NCBI RefSeq assembly: GCF_902459465.1
Contig: NC_047081.1
Location: forward strand, 4,617,883-4,681,882
DNA length: 64,000 nucleotides
Origin: Asterias rubens
Lineage: Eukaryota; Echinodermata; Asteroidea; Forcipulatida; Asteriidae
Reading direction: 5' to 3'
Part shown: positions 43,401 through 56,000 of the stretch, piece by piece
How positions within the stretch are numbered: position 1 is the first letter of the stretch
Layout of the letters: each line of letters starts with the position of its first letter
Position numbers and translations under genes: made by a program
The notes under the pieces: model-generated
What the model saw: the letters and a program-made list of their open reading frames with translations, nothing else
Told to the model about the DNA's origin: nothing
The model's database searches: none

Positions 43401-44379
43401 TTTGATGTTATTAAAATGATCAAATTAAAACTCACAATCACAGCAGTGGTGCGGAAGGAGAGACTTGAAATATAACTCAGACACTTGGGGTCACTGCTGT
43501 ATTGCTTTTTGCAGCACGCTGCACTATATCCCAAGCAAGGGGGAGAACAGTCAAACTCGCACTCGCCAAGGCCGCATCAAACTATTTCGTGATTCAATCC
43601 TGTAAATAAATCAACGCACATGAAAATACAGTATGAAAACGTAGTGTAGTGTGTATTCGGTGTGTTGTTGTGTTAACGTGTATGGCCGGTTTTTTGGGGG
43701 CGACTTTTTTGGTGTTTACGTGTACATTGTGTGATGTGTCGCGCGAAGATCGGCGACTTTCTCTATGGCAACCAGTAACTATTTTTAAGCGTACAGTTGG
43801 TGTTACAGATTTGATGCTTTGTGGCACCGCTTTTAACGCTCTGGATACAATAAATAAACCCGACGGTATGAAACTATTGTATTAAAAAACGTGGTTTTAA
43901 ATTAGAAGATATTAAATTGGATGTTTATGCTATAAATATCAGTAAAAGAAAAATTAACTTATTGTGATGAACTACTTCGACCTACAAGATACTTTATGAT
44001 GCGACTTAGGCAATGGAGGGCGCTATTTATCCAGCCGCCAGTGATAGTGGCTCTTTTTTGCCGTTAAAACGTTCATGGCCCTACCTGATCGACGCAAAAC
44101 TGAGTGAGCCAGTACTCATCCACTACTCTACTCACCGTACCTTCCTACTCACTACTACTGTGTACATGTAATCTTGAGCATTTATTTTGTTTCAAAAACC
44201 CACACATGAAATAAGGCAGTGTATGGGACTGAAAACCAAGTCCCCCATGCACCGGTCTGAGTCCAAGATTCGCCAACATTGTGTCCTCCTCCTCCTCACA
44301 CTCCGGTGAGTACAGATCTGTGAGTAGCTATGCTCTGTTGTTGCGTTCTTCATGACTTGATGCATCGGCTCGCCTTGCT

Positions 44380-44800
44380 TGCTTCCTTCGAAACTTGATG
44401 CCTCGGCTTGCCTCGGCTTGCCTCGGCTTGCCTCGGCTTGCCTCGGCTTGCCTGCCTCGGCTTGCCTCGGCTTTCTTTGTGACTTGGTGCCTCGGCTTGC
44501 CACGTGTTGCGTCCTTCATGATTTTTTTGCCCGTCTTGCGTTTGGACTTGATGCCTCGGCTTGCCTCGTCTTGCTTCCTTTGTGAGTTGATGCCTCGGCT
44601 TGCCTCGACTTTGTGCTTCAGTTTGCCTCGTCTTGCGTCCTTTGTGACTTGATGCCTCGGCTTGCCTCGTCTTGCTTTCTTCGTGACTTGATGCCCGGCT
44701 TGCCTCGCTTTGCGTCTTGTGACGTGATGCCTTGACTTGGCTTGTTTTGCTTCCATTGTGACTTGATGCATCGGATTGCCTCGTCTTGCTTCCTTCAAAA
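44380..44800. repeat. Composite minisatellite of 10-bp and 39-bp units
   Basis: The left part is seven GCCTCGGCTT decamers, with one four-base slip. The right part is about six degenerate 39-bp units containing GACTTGATGCCTCGGCTTGC and CTCGTCTTGC. ORFs on both strands (up to 156 codons of Lys/Arg/Ala/Gln repeats) are by-products. Confidence 0.9.
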
Positions 44801-45923
44801 TCTGTTAATTCTTTCTTTGTTTAACTTCGTTGCTTTTGCTTAGACTTTGAACGGTATAAAAAATAGCGCCTGATCGCTAAATATTGGGTGTGGTTGGTTG
44901 TCAACGCCGAAACTTCAATAAGGGGCTGCACATCATATCTAAGGCCTATGTACTACTCTTTCTTAATATAATTTTGACGTGAAGACAAACAAGAAAGCAT
45001 TGACTGCTTGTATAGTAAACGTTAATAATCGTTGTTAAAACGTTGAAGTTATAACATTCGTGCTTTCAACAAAAATGTAACATGCTCTTGAATTGTGCAT
45101 TCTCAAAAGTCAAGAAATTCGAATTGGGCAGGAAGGGTGCTTGTACATCGAAATGGATGGCGGGCACGCCCCCGTGCCCCTTAGGTATGCCACTGCTCCT
45201 GTTTCAGTTAAAACAGTTCTAACTCTTGAGCCCTTTTAAAAATAAAATTTTGCTCCAACTAAACTAGCTGCAAATAGTTGTCTAATCTGAAATGTCATCT
45301 ACATTGATAGATTTTTCCCCAACATAACCATCCAATATTTCTGCATCAACTATGTTCTTAAATCACTGCCCCAAAATATACGCTCTTTTCATAGTGTCGG
45401 CAACCGTTAACAATTCTAACCTCTTTCAACAAAACACTTAATCCGTAAAGGAATTTTCTTCAAAATCAGCGAAAACGTTTTTTAATAGAATTTTTTTCCC
45501 GCCATTGATACTTTCTGTATCCGCCCATCACTTTGTCTCCCTTGATTTATTTAGGTCAAAACTTGTATCCTTACCCTGTCCAGAAGGGTTGCCATCAGAA
45601 TGTAGCAGAGGCACACGCTCTCTATTATACAATTTGCTTTTAACTTTTACAGATTCGAATTCATGTGAAATAAGCAACTTTCGGGTATGTGGTCTTGACA
45701 ACACTATTCGCTACAAGTTCCATTTATAAGTTCCTTTGTCATGAGTATTGAGAGTTCCATTCCGTATAATACACACGATTATGCCCTTGAATTATTTACC
45801 TGTTTAAATGTCAAGTGTTTTTAGCTACCAATTCCTCAAGATGAATATTAAACAAAGAGAAATAAAGTCAAACTTCCATCATGCACATTAATCAAATAAA
45901 CTCCTTAGAAAGTCACCGTGGTG

Positions 45924-46443
45924 GCCGGTGTGGCGGTTTCAGTCGTCCGCCGTGTTCGGGTGACGTTGCCGGACATTTCAACACGTTGTTCGAACGGTTT
46001 TAGCTTTCCGGCGTGTTCAGTTTTCCGGGTGACGTAGCCAGACAAAAATACCGCCGCGAGTACCCTGGCAAGTATTGTAGTTCAGTGAAATAAAAAAAAT
46101 AACTAAACAAATAAAATAAAATAAAAAACGGTAATAAATAAATGTAATAAACTAAACCAGAATAATAAAAAATTCTTCTGATTCTCTGACGCTCGTTCGG
46201 TATAAATACAGGATAATTTGCTTGGTCTTCACACCAAATTCTCTCATACGATCCACGCGTTCGCCGCTCGTTGTACTCGTGGACGCCGCCATGACAGCTA
46301 CCGGAGAGTAACACGGATGACTCAATACGGCACTAAAAATGGACTACTTTCGCTTGCTGTGCACAGGCATCGCATGACGTAATGTTACCGTATTTGGTCA
46401 TTCGGAAAACTGAACACGGCGGAAAGTTGAAACCGCCACACCG
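45924..46443. mobile_element. Inverted-repeat element with CCGGTGTGGCGG ends
   Basis: CCGGTGTGGCGGTTTCAG at the left mirrored by TGAAACCGCCACACCGG at the right. Subterminal CCGCCGTGTTC is repeated inside. Followed by a C/A homopolymer junction at 46457-46481. Confidence 0.8.
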
Positions 46444-46647
46444 GATACGGAAGCTGCCCCCCCCCCCAAAAAAAAAAAAAACCAAAACAAACAAAACTAC
46501 ATGTTGAATGACCGGGTCATACACGCGGGGCGGCGGTGGTCGCCTCTTCAACCCTTTCTCTATGTTTCAACATAACCTCCCATCTCTGCCAGCTTGGGTT
46601 TTGTGACATCCTGAAGTTAGGGAGAGCCTGGACTTGGGGAAAGCCTT

Positions 46648-47033
46648 ATAGGCAGTGGACACTATTGGTAATTGTCAAAGACTAGCCTTCACAGTTGGTG
46701 AATCTCAATATAATTATGCATAAAATAACAAACCTGTGAAAATTTTAGCTCAGTCGGTCATCAAACTTGCGAGATAATAATGGGGAAAAAAACACCCTTG
46801 TCACACGAAGTTGTGTGCGTTTAGATGGTTGATTTCAAGACCTCAAGTTCTAAACTTGAGGTCTTGAAATCAAATTCGTGGAAAATTACTTCTTCCTCAA
46901 AAACTATGGCACTTCAGAGGGAGCCGTTTCTCACAGTGTTTTATACCATCAACCTCTCCCCATTGCTCGTATCAAGAAAGGTTTTATGATAATAATTATT
47001 TTTAGTAATTACCAATAGTGTCCACTGCCTTTA
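46648..47033. mobile_element. MITE family A copy
   Basis: GGCAGTGGACACTATTGGTA to TACCAATAGTGTCCACTGCC, full interior including AAGTTCTAAACTTGAGGTCT. Very similar to 58795-59182. Confidence 0.92.
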
Positions 47034-47399
47034 ACCGAGCTTAGACCACAGCAGGCGCTCGAATTGATCCGGTTTGGGCCATTACGATGTCTAAAAACCG
47101 GACTGGTTCATGGGCCGTCAACTTGAAGTAGAGACGGAACAAAGCAGTGCCTATTGTGGACTGCATGATTTCAAGATGTGTCTACGCTTAAGTGGGTGAC
47201 ATCATGGTGACACCCGAAGAGTATGGCAAAGCCCCCGGCTGTGTATCATGACGGCAGCTAGCTTAACGTCACCCCGGCCCCCGATGCAACTGCCCCTTGG
47301 GTGCCCCGCCCCCCTTGAATTTTAAGTTAAGTTATTAATATTAAGTAAAGTTTTATAAACTTTTATGGAACGCACTGGCGGCGGATAACTCAATGATTG

Positions 47400-47730
47400 A
47401 AACTGTGTTCTGAAGGTACTTGTTCAATCTCAGCGTCACCGGAGATGAACACATTTGAAAACGCTCATTAATTTTTTGTATTGCTCTGAGATTATTTCTG
47501 TAAACATTACTTTTGTGGGGCTTTTGAAGCTACTGGTTGCTACTGGTTGAAATCAGCGTGATCGGAGATGAACATTTTTCAAATTCATTCAAAAAGTGCA
47601 CGCGAGACTAAAGGGCAATAGTTTTTTGAATTATTATTAGCTAAAAATATTGGACTTTTCTCTGCCTGGTAAAATCTAAGCGTGATCGGAGACGAAATTT
47701 GGCAAACCGCTCATTGCTCTGAGATTATTT
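47400..47730. repeat. Diverged tandem repeat of about 120 bp
   Basis: AGCGTGATCGGAGATGAAC or a close variant recurs near 47430, 47552 and 47678, and CTCTGAGATTATTT twice. It directly precedes the 60-bp minisatellite. Confidence 0.65.
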
Positions 47731-47760
47731 TGTAGTATCTTTTGGCGGGGGTTGCAAAAC

Positions 47761-48178
47761 ATGCTTTGGTGATGTAAACGGATACTCAACTTGTTTTCAT
47801 TGTGTGATTCATGCATTTGAATGCTTTGGTGATGTAAACGGATACTCACTGTTTTCATTGTGTGATTCATGCATTTGAATGCTTTGGTGATGTAAACGGA
47901 TACTCAACTTGTTTTCATTGTGTGATTCATGCATTTGAATGATTTGGTGATGTAAACGGATACTCAACATGTTTTCATTGTGTGATTCATGCATTTGAAT
48001 GCTTTGGTGATGTAAACGGATACTCAACTTGTTTTCATTGTGTGATTCATGCATTTGAATGATTTGGTGATGTAAACGGATACTCAACATGTTTTCATTG
48101 TGTGATTCATGCATTTGAATGCTTTGGTGATGTAAACGGATACTCAACTTGTTTTCATTGTGTGATTCATGCATTTGA
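47761..48178. repeat. 60-bp minisatellite, seven copies
   Basis: Units at 47761, 47821 (58 bp), 47879, 47939, 47999, 48059 and 48119 share TTTGGTGATGTAAACGGATA and TGTGTGATTCATGCATTTGA. Copies 3-7 alternate two variants (GCTTTGG...AACTT and GATTTGG...AACAT). The 20-codon period opens a repetitive minus-strand ORF that I do not consider a gene. Confidence 0.97.
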
Positions 48179-50295
48179 AAGAATCTGATACTGCTCTATG
48201 TTTTGTTACAAAAATTAAGAATTGCTCAAATAAAAACGACCACATCAAGCTCAATTAATTTGGATTTTTTTTTCTGTTCTTAGATTGCGCCAGAGCACTA
48301 GAATGCAACCGCGGAGCCCTAGCCGCAAAGGCTACGCGTTCTATCTTGGACAGATCCCCCCTAAAAGCTTGGTCTGGATAGGCCATTTTCTGAAGTGCCC
48401 CCTAGAAAAATGTGTGCCGCCCCCCCCCCCCCCCCTTCCCCCCTAAAAAAGTAACTGTTACGCTGCTGCATACATATGACACTTTACGAATGGTAGAGAA
48501 TTATTCCCTAAGATTGCGCAAAATGTATGTTTTTATTATATCAAAATTAATACACAGTTTGCACCTTGAAATAACTTTATGATACACAGAGCAGAACAAT
48601 CCCACCATACACGCCTGCGGCCCAAAGATTTTTTAACAACCGTCCATGGATCGGAGAGGTTATAGTAGAGGGCGTGCTTTGAATAATAAGCATAAGATGG
48701 GTTTCACGATTGGTACCTAAGGAGCAAAAACTGCGCAAACCTGTTGCGATCGCGTTTGACATTGCGCATCATGCATGTCATGCATTATGTGTGCATGTGC
48801 ACGCGGGATTCCCACTGACGAAAAAGAAAATAAAAGCCAAGATTTTTTTAATTCGTTTTAAAATTGGACTTCTTTTCGTATGCCGATGACATTTTAATAC
48901 AGTAGGGGAAAAGAGGACCTGATAAACTTGTGTAAGGTAGGTGATGTAAATCGGAGTTGGAAAAGAAGAAATTTGAGGTTCTTTTAAAACCCAAATTGTT
49001 GGAACCTTCTGTCTCTTAAACCATTGTGCCGAGACGTGAAACACTTCCTACTCGTCATAATAATAATCACGTCATAACGATCTTGTCTTTTTAACTTTAC
49101 CATGTTTGTTCGTGTCGCATTTTAATTTTATCTAGGCTATCTTTTATAATAAGAAGAATGTATGTAAAAACTGCATTCCTGTTGAGACAATGACTGCAAA
49201 ATCATCCATAATTTCACTCCATAACTTCACTCAACAATAATTCAGGTCCACTTTCTGATCATCATGCTGCATGTTCGAACCTGTTTAGTTTATTTTCTCT
49301 GTTAAAAATACCCCCTGTATTAAGTTATTTGGACTTGACTTGAAAGTGAACTAAAAAAAGTATATTTATTGTGATTGTTATTTAACATGTTTGTTTCTGA
49401 ACTTCTGTATGTCATGAATGTTTACAAAAAGGGCATTTTTTAATGTAAAAATAATTTATTTAGCCGGCGATTGCAAAATGTTTCAAAAAACTATTTTGTT
49501 GGCAGTCTTCTTTTTTCATGATTGGTCAATCTCTGTGTGTGACAAAGAGAATATTTTAGCCAAAAGCTGTCGGCACGTCAGGATGAAGTGGCAACCGGAC
49601 TAAGTGACCACAACATCACCTTTTTTCCATAGTTTTGCAGCTTTGTCATTCTATTTTTATGTCCAAAAAGTTGTTGTTTTTTTTGTCTTTTTTTCTGCGG
49701 GGAAATTTATTTGATGATGGTTTTTTTTCATTTATACCATAATTTGTATGGTTTTACTTTTATTATTAAGTCTTTTATTTCAGCCCGCAGCCGCAGGTGC
49801 TGTACACTGCTAGATGTTGCGTCACCATGGATGGATCGCGGTTGCACAATGTCATGAATGTTTTATGACACTACATTCACATGTACAAATCGCTGTGTTT
49901 TTACTCTTTAAGCAATTTTCGTGACACTGACAGGACAGCATGACATTAAGATGTATTAAATAGGCTCTACTGATGGTCAGACCACAAATATTTGCTTAAA
50001 CATTAAGCGGAACTGAATCCTGAAAACTGAGCAGACAATAAATGAAATAGACGCTGGAACTACACAGTTTTATGGTCTCTGAAATGTGTTACATCGGCAA
50101 GGTTTTTCAACAGAATTTCAGTATTCACTGTCTGTTTAATATCAAATTCTTTAATTAAAGTATATATTCTACATAATTTTGTATTCTCCTGTCTAGGAAG
50201 TGTGAAGATGATTGAGGAAATCACTCAATTTGCAAAAAGGGTTAAAAAGACAACCCTTGAGTGCAAAACGTTGCGCTGTTGCGACCATTCAAAGT

Positions 50296-50730
50296 AGTGC
50301 TGGGCGAATAGTGAAATTTTGGTATTTGGTTACTGCTGGCCAACTATCCGAAATTAACCGGATATTCGAATAGTCTTTTTTCACTGCTATAGGGCGCTAG
50401 TAAAAAAAAAAAAAAAGGGTGCTGTTCGTTTGTGAATGAGACCTTATGGGCGGATTGATATTGGTTTTAGACAGTGTCACTCGGTTCAATCATGAAAAAT
50501 AACCGGATCTAATTTAAAGATGGCGATTTGCTTATTCTTTTCATTGTGATTGACTCTACGTGAAGGAAAACTTTCGTATTCTTTGAACAAATTACATCAG
50601 GATTCAGACAAAACATTCCTCTCAGTTGTCGCCCGACGTCCGAGGATCTTCGGATATTAAAGAATATCCGGTTACTTGGTTGTAATTACATGACTATCCG
50701 GTTTATAAATAGGTATTCGCGCCCATTGCG
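50296..50730. mobile_element. Inverted-repeat element with GGGCGAATA-type ends
   Basis: TGCTGGGCGAATAGT on the left, TATTCGCGCCCA on the right, with multiple ATCCGG/CCGGAT motifs in both orientations inside. Non-coding. Confidence 0.6.
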
Positions 50731-52056
50731 GATATCCAGTTAAGAAATCGCGACATGAAAATTTGTTGAAGTTCAGCTCTGTGTTGAGTATAATCAAATG
50801 CGTTGTTATGGAATTGGTGTTAAGCATCGTTATGAAGGAAGTGAGTGTGGCCTCAGGATGAAATAAAATTATATCAGGATGGACTACGATGATGAATTGC
50901 TTAAAGCTTAGTGCAGAGACTTAGTGGCTTCAATATTGAGCCAGTAGCTCAGATGAAAATTGAGTTATTTCGGAATGTCATTTGTAATGAGTGCTACAAA
51001 TTCATCCAAAAAGCTGAGAATGTCCCGGCATTTTAATTTTATTTGTGTTTTCATCATCATGTCAGAGAAATCAGGTCCTTTCAAGTCATTGCATCCATAT
51101 TTTGTTTTGGACAGGTGTGCAACAGGTTTGCCAAGCTGTATTCATTTTCCATACTACATACGAAATTTTTTATATGCAAAACAAAGCACAATTTTATTAC
51201 ATGGCGTGAACAAAATCTTTGTAAATAAACGCAACGTTACAGTGTAGACTAAGAGTTCAATCGCAGATTCACACAAACATGCCAGCTAATTATCCGCAAG
51301 GTTGTTTCTCAAACTGTCTAGTGATTTTAAATATATATAAAAAGAACACAAACTATTTCAGCAGAAAAAATAATTCTTGAATACATTTCACAAGAGTAGT
51401 TGTTTTAAAACCGTTTGTGTGTGTGGACTGTGAGCCTGTCTACCCATTGTCATCAAGGGTGAACAAAAAGATCCAGGTGTTTGGACAGAAAGAGAACATC
51501 CTTACTTTGCTTTCAAAACCATAGGGAATGGCACTGAAAAACAAAAACAATGGGAGAACAAAGAGAAGTCCTTGATTTATGAGGCATGAGCAGCATATTT
51601 GTGTTTTTTCCCCTCAATATTTGAGGAAAAGGTAACTAAGCATGAAGCTACACACAGTTGGTATAGATGTGTTGTCCAGTCATTGCTGTGGTGATGTTCA
51701 GATGAATAGTTCAGTATGTGGGTTTCTGCTAAAGGTAGAAACAACTATTACTGTATGGTTAGTTTACATTTGTAATGGCCCTTGACATTATGTACATGTA
51801 CATGTATGGTGTAAACTTAATTGTATCAACTAATTTTGTATTTAATGTATCATTTCCATAGAAAGGTTTTGTTACATAAAATTAAGGAACCTTTCCACAA
51901 TACTTGCACCGAAGGCACAGTTTTCACTTAAACTACATGTAGATCTTATTAAAACAAGTAGTTACAGCCCTGCTGGTCCCCTGACCATGCCCTGACTACC
52001 TCTGACCTTCTTATTTGTACACACCTAGAGGTACATAAATAAGGGAATCAATGTAT

Positions 52057-52580
52057 GGTGAAGAGGTTTTCAACTAGAGGTTTAACCCCAACGAGGCCTG
52101 GTTCTTGATAATTTTACCGAGACAAAGTCGAGGTAAATTGTCAAGAACCAGGCCTCGGTGGGTTTAAACCACTAGTTGAAAACACCAATTCAACCCACTT
52201 TGATTCCCATTCATAAATACCTTGTTCGGTCAAAATACATGAACACTTTGGTCAAAAGTAAAAAAAAAAGCAAAAATTATAATTGTTCAATGATTTCTTT
52301 CAACACAACACCCCCAGCTATGAAATGGTAAGGCCCTCAGGTAAACAACTCCTTATAAGGGAATGCTTCGCGCGTATCGTGTGATGTGGCACAACTGTTT
52401 CAGCCGTTGCTTTCGACCAATAGGAATGAAGAAACTGTCTTATAAGCACAGGTGCAAGCTCGCGTGTCACGCCCATGTTTCAACACTTTTTACTAGTCAT
52501 AAACAAAGGTTTATACACACCCACGTGATGCGCTCTCCACCAATAGGAATAGCGAAACTGTCTGAGGTATTTATGAATGT
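52057..52580. mobile_element. MITE family E copy
   Basis: TTTTCAACTAGAGG, mirrored GAGGCCTGG/CCAGGCCTC around TTACC...GGTAAATT, then ACTAGTTGAAAAC, then the body shared with 23060-23370 (TATAAGCACAGGTGCAAGCT). It ends about 260 bp before G3BP coding exon 1. Confidence 0.82.
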
Positions 52581-52843
52581 AATTGAACACAAAGATTGAA
52601 TAACAGGTTAAAAGTTTACTTGAATAAATAAAAGGTTACTGCTAAATGGTTGTTCTGAATCATAGCAATTTCATGTACTCGTAATGATCAGGCTTCTCAA
52701 CTACGTGATGAAACGGTAAAGAAATGAAGCTCTCTATTGAGGCATGATTGGTGTACATACCCCAAGGTACATGTATGATACTGATACAGATTTTAACTAA
52801 ATGTTGTTTCCTTTGTTATGTTTCCCTCTGTAGTTGGACAGTC

Positions 52844-53034
52844 ATGGTAATGGCCACCAACCCTCAGCCTGCGCCTTTGGCTGCACCCTCGAGTGCGCAT
52901 AGATCTGCGGCGCCCAACACCTCAGATGTTACTGTTATAGGAAATAATGCCGTGGTCAGTCCCGAGTCCGTCGGCCGTGAGTTTGTGCGCCAGTATTACA
53001 CGTTGCTGAATCGTGGGCCGGAGCATTTACACAG
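52844..53034 (+). CDS. G3BP: G3BP coding exon 1 (residues 1-63)
   Basis: The exon starts at 52834 after CTCTGTAG, and ATG at 52844 gives MVMATNPQP. The MVM start is shared with human G3BP1/2, which supports it over the second ATG at 52850. It encodes the Ala/Pro-rich leader and [20 protein letters not shown] of the NTF2-like domain. Donor GTAGGG. At least one upstream untranslated exon must exist and was not located. Confidence 0.95.
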
Positions 53035-56000
53035 GTAGGGCTGATATACACCTTGGTTTGAAAAGTTTGTGGCTGATATACATTTTGGTTTTAAAGCGTC
53101 ATGATTTCATGGTTCTAAATACATACATGTAGCATGCAGGCTCATTTGAGAGTGTTAAATACTTCATGTAGGTTGACTCTTTTTATGCCTTGACTTAACC
53201 AAGAGGAAGGGAAGTCGATTATTTGGAGGGGAAGTTAATGAAATGATAGAAATTGTCACGTCAAACTAAATACGTGTATCAGCATTCCTTGAACATTTCA
53301 ATGTGTGACACCAAATGTAACACATTTCTACACTGCTCATTTATGGTACATGTAATAACCTCCAGCTCAACAGTAGAGATATAAGTAGTATGTTGTCCTA
53401 TATTCAGAGATACCAACATACACGATTTGGGCGTAGCAAATACGATTTCGAGCCGTGACTACGACGCTACGATAATACTCAATAAAACACGCTAAACAAG
53501 CCGCCCAATATAATTTTATTAAATTGTACAATACATGCAAACAACTAATGAACTATTAAGTGGAAATAAAAATTAAGAAAAATATCAAAACAATTGTAAC
53601 AAAAGAAAAAGACACTTTTAATTTTAGAACGCAGTGTTGAATAATAGCGGCGAATTCACTCGAACAATGTACGTGTCTCGACATAATGATTGTTGCGTCC
53701 CCTCCCCCGCTGGCTGGCCGGCTGAGTGTGCATTTTTTACGCTAGTGCATTTCTGCAAGATCGTACCCATTGATCTCTATTACACGATGGGGAATAGTGC
53801 ACACGTGCGTGGGGAATTGAGGTTGTGTGTGAGCTAACGTGTCACAGTAACCTCATTCCTCATGTATCCACTATTATTGTGCCCACGCTGGCTGTACATG
53901 TACTGTATCGAAGCTTGGCAAAAAAAGTACGAAATAATGGCAACAAAAAAAGGAGACCTTCTGAACAAAAATACCTTCAACTGAGTGGCCTGTGAGGTCT
54001 AAGCTAGACAGTTGTCATGTTTTCCTACCAGTAATTGTAGCGCCGATGTCCAGACAATGCCCAAAATACGGACACGTATTTTTTGCCCAAAATCCGGACA
54101 CGTTTTTTTTTTTTTTTTTTTTTTCCCTCTCTCTCTCCCAATAGCTTGTTGTTGCGTTTCTGATCATTACAACAAAAACATTTAAGTAAGGCCACCCTTT
54201 TTTATCATACATTTAAGTAAGGCCACCCTTTTTTATGTTACATTTATTTTTGAAACATAGTCAGAAGATGAGGGAAATCAGGGTTTTTTCAAGTTTTTTT
54301 TCACTGGCCATTATAAACATTTGTAGCTGTTCTGTTGATGCATACAGGTAAGTGTTATTTCACAACAATGCCTGAAAATGAGCTAATTAGCATTGTAGAG
54401 AGTAATAGAAAGATCGGTTTAGGGAGCCCAAGCTGCGCTCGCCCTTAACATTTGGGAGATGCTACTCTTTTTTAAAATTCAATGTTGGCATCTCTGTATA
54501 TTGGACAACATACTACGCAGATAGGTTATTGAACATGTTGGAAGTTGGCGAACTAGTTCCTGAGGAGAAGGGAACTAGTCTGTCAACTTTGAAAATGGAG
54601 GGGAGCTCATATCGACTATTCACTGGAAAAAAAGAAGAAGTTTTATTTGCTTTACTATACTTCATACTTATTCAGTTACCAGAACAATGTTATTTGGAGC
54701 AAGGGGAAATAACGACTGTGAAATAAAGTGCACCATGATAAGTTTGTGCATGTGTCGAATGTCGCTAGAGCGATGTGACAAGATGTACATGTACAACACT
54801 CGGGCGTAAGTCTACTTGTCATGCGCATTTACCATGTGCCTGAATACTCTAGTGTGTACTTGGTAAATAATAAAGATAGCACCTGGCAGGTGACAAAGAA
54901 TGGACCAGTCCGAACTCAACTCTGGGTGAGGGATGAATGAGGTAGAGTTTTAAAGGCAGTGGACAATATTGGTTATTACTCAAAATAATAATTGGTAACA
55001 AGTAATGGGGAGAGGTTGGTAGTATAAGTCAGTATGAGAAACGGCTCTCTCTGATGTGAAGTAGTTTTTGAGAAAGAACTTTTTTTTCCACGAATTTGAT
55101 TTCGAGACCCCAGAATTAGAATTTGACGTCTCAAAATCAAGCATCAGAAAGCACACAACTTCGTTTGACAAGGGTGTTTTTTCTTTGATAGTTATCTCGC
55201 AACTTTAGCGACCAATTGAGCTAAAATTTTCACAGATTTGTTAGTTTATGCATATGTTGAGATACACCAAGAGAGATGACTGGTCTTTGACAATAACCAA
55301 TAATAGTGTCCAGTGTCTTTTAAAGCCAGTGGGCACTATTGGTAAAATGTCAAAGACCAGTCTTCTCACTTGCTGTATCTCAACTTATGCATAAAATAAC
55401 AAACAAACCTGAAGAAAAAAAAAACCCCTTGTCACAAGAAGTTGTGTGGTTTCAGATGTTTGTGTTCGAGACCTCAAATTCTAAACTTGAGGTCTTGAAA
55501 TCAAATTTGTGGAAAATTACTTCTTTCTTGAAAACTACGTCGTTCAGAGGAAGCCGTTTCTCTCAATGAAAATATCACAAATTCGCCGCTACCTGGATGA
55601 AGCAACTACTCTTCGTCTTGTTCATGCCTTCGTCACTACTAGACTTGATTCCTGCAATTCACTTCTGTATGGACTCCCCGATAAAGATCTTGCTAAAATT
55701 CAACGTGTACAGAACACTGCTGCTCGCCTCGTTTCTTGTCTGCTTGGTTCTCACCATATTACACCTGTACTAATGCAATTGCATTGGCTCCCAGTTAAGT
55801 TTCGAACAGTTTTCAAAATTCTTCTGTTAACTTTCAAGGCTCAAACATGTCAATCTCCTGCTTATTTATCTAAACTTGTTCATCATTATTCCCCTACTCG
55901 GACTTTATGATCATCTCAACAGTCATTGCTTTCTGCTACTAGAGCTTCTTCCATTTTTTATGGCCACAGATCTTTTTCTTACGCCGCACCGTTTCTTTGG

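Larger units (their letters stand above)
43560..52833. other. Interval between the coiled-coil gene and G3BP, no coding exon seen
   Basis: It must contain the G3BP promoter and at least one untranslated exon, because coding exon 1 starts at an acceptor. Candidate plus-strand donors are CTCCG then GTGAGTACAG at 44306 and GGAA then GTGAGTG at 50841; neither can be confirmed. About 48180-50290 and 50730-52056 hold no recognised gene or repeat. Confidence 0.45.

Noticed and set aside
44192..44798. Minus-strand ORFs rich in Lys/Arg/Ala/Gln
   Set aside because: They follow the 10/39-bp minisatellite in several frames at once, which is a repeat effect rather than coding constraint.
47809..48174. 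Repetitive minus-strand ORF of 121 codons (MHESHNEN-type 20-residue repeats)
   Set aside because: It is the 60-bp minisatellite read in one frame. A two-base deletion in copy 2 breaks it, and no flanking coding signal exists.
55509..55568. First 20 codons of the 133-codon ORF as part of the LINE protein
   Set aside because: They are MITE A sequence before the insertion point. Only codons after 55568 are LINE-derived.
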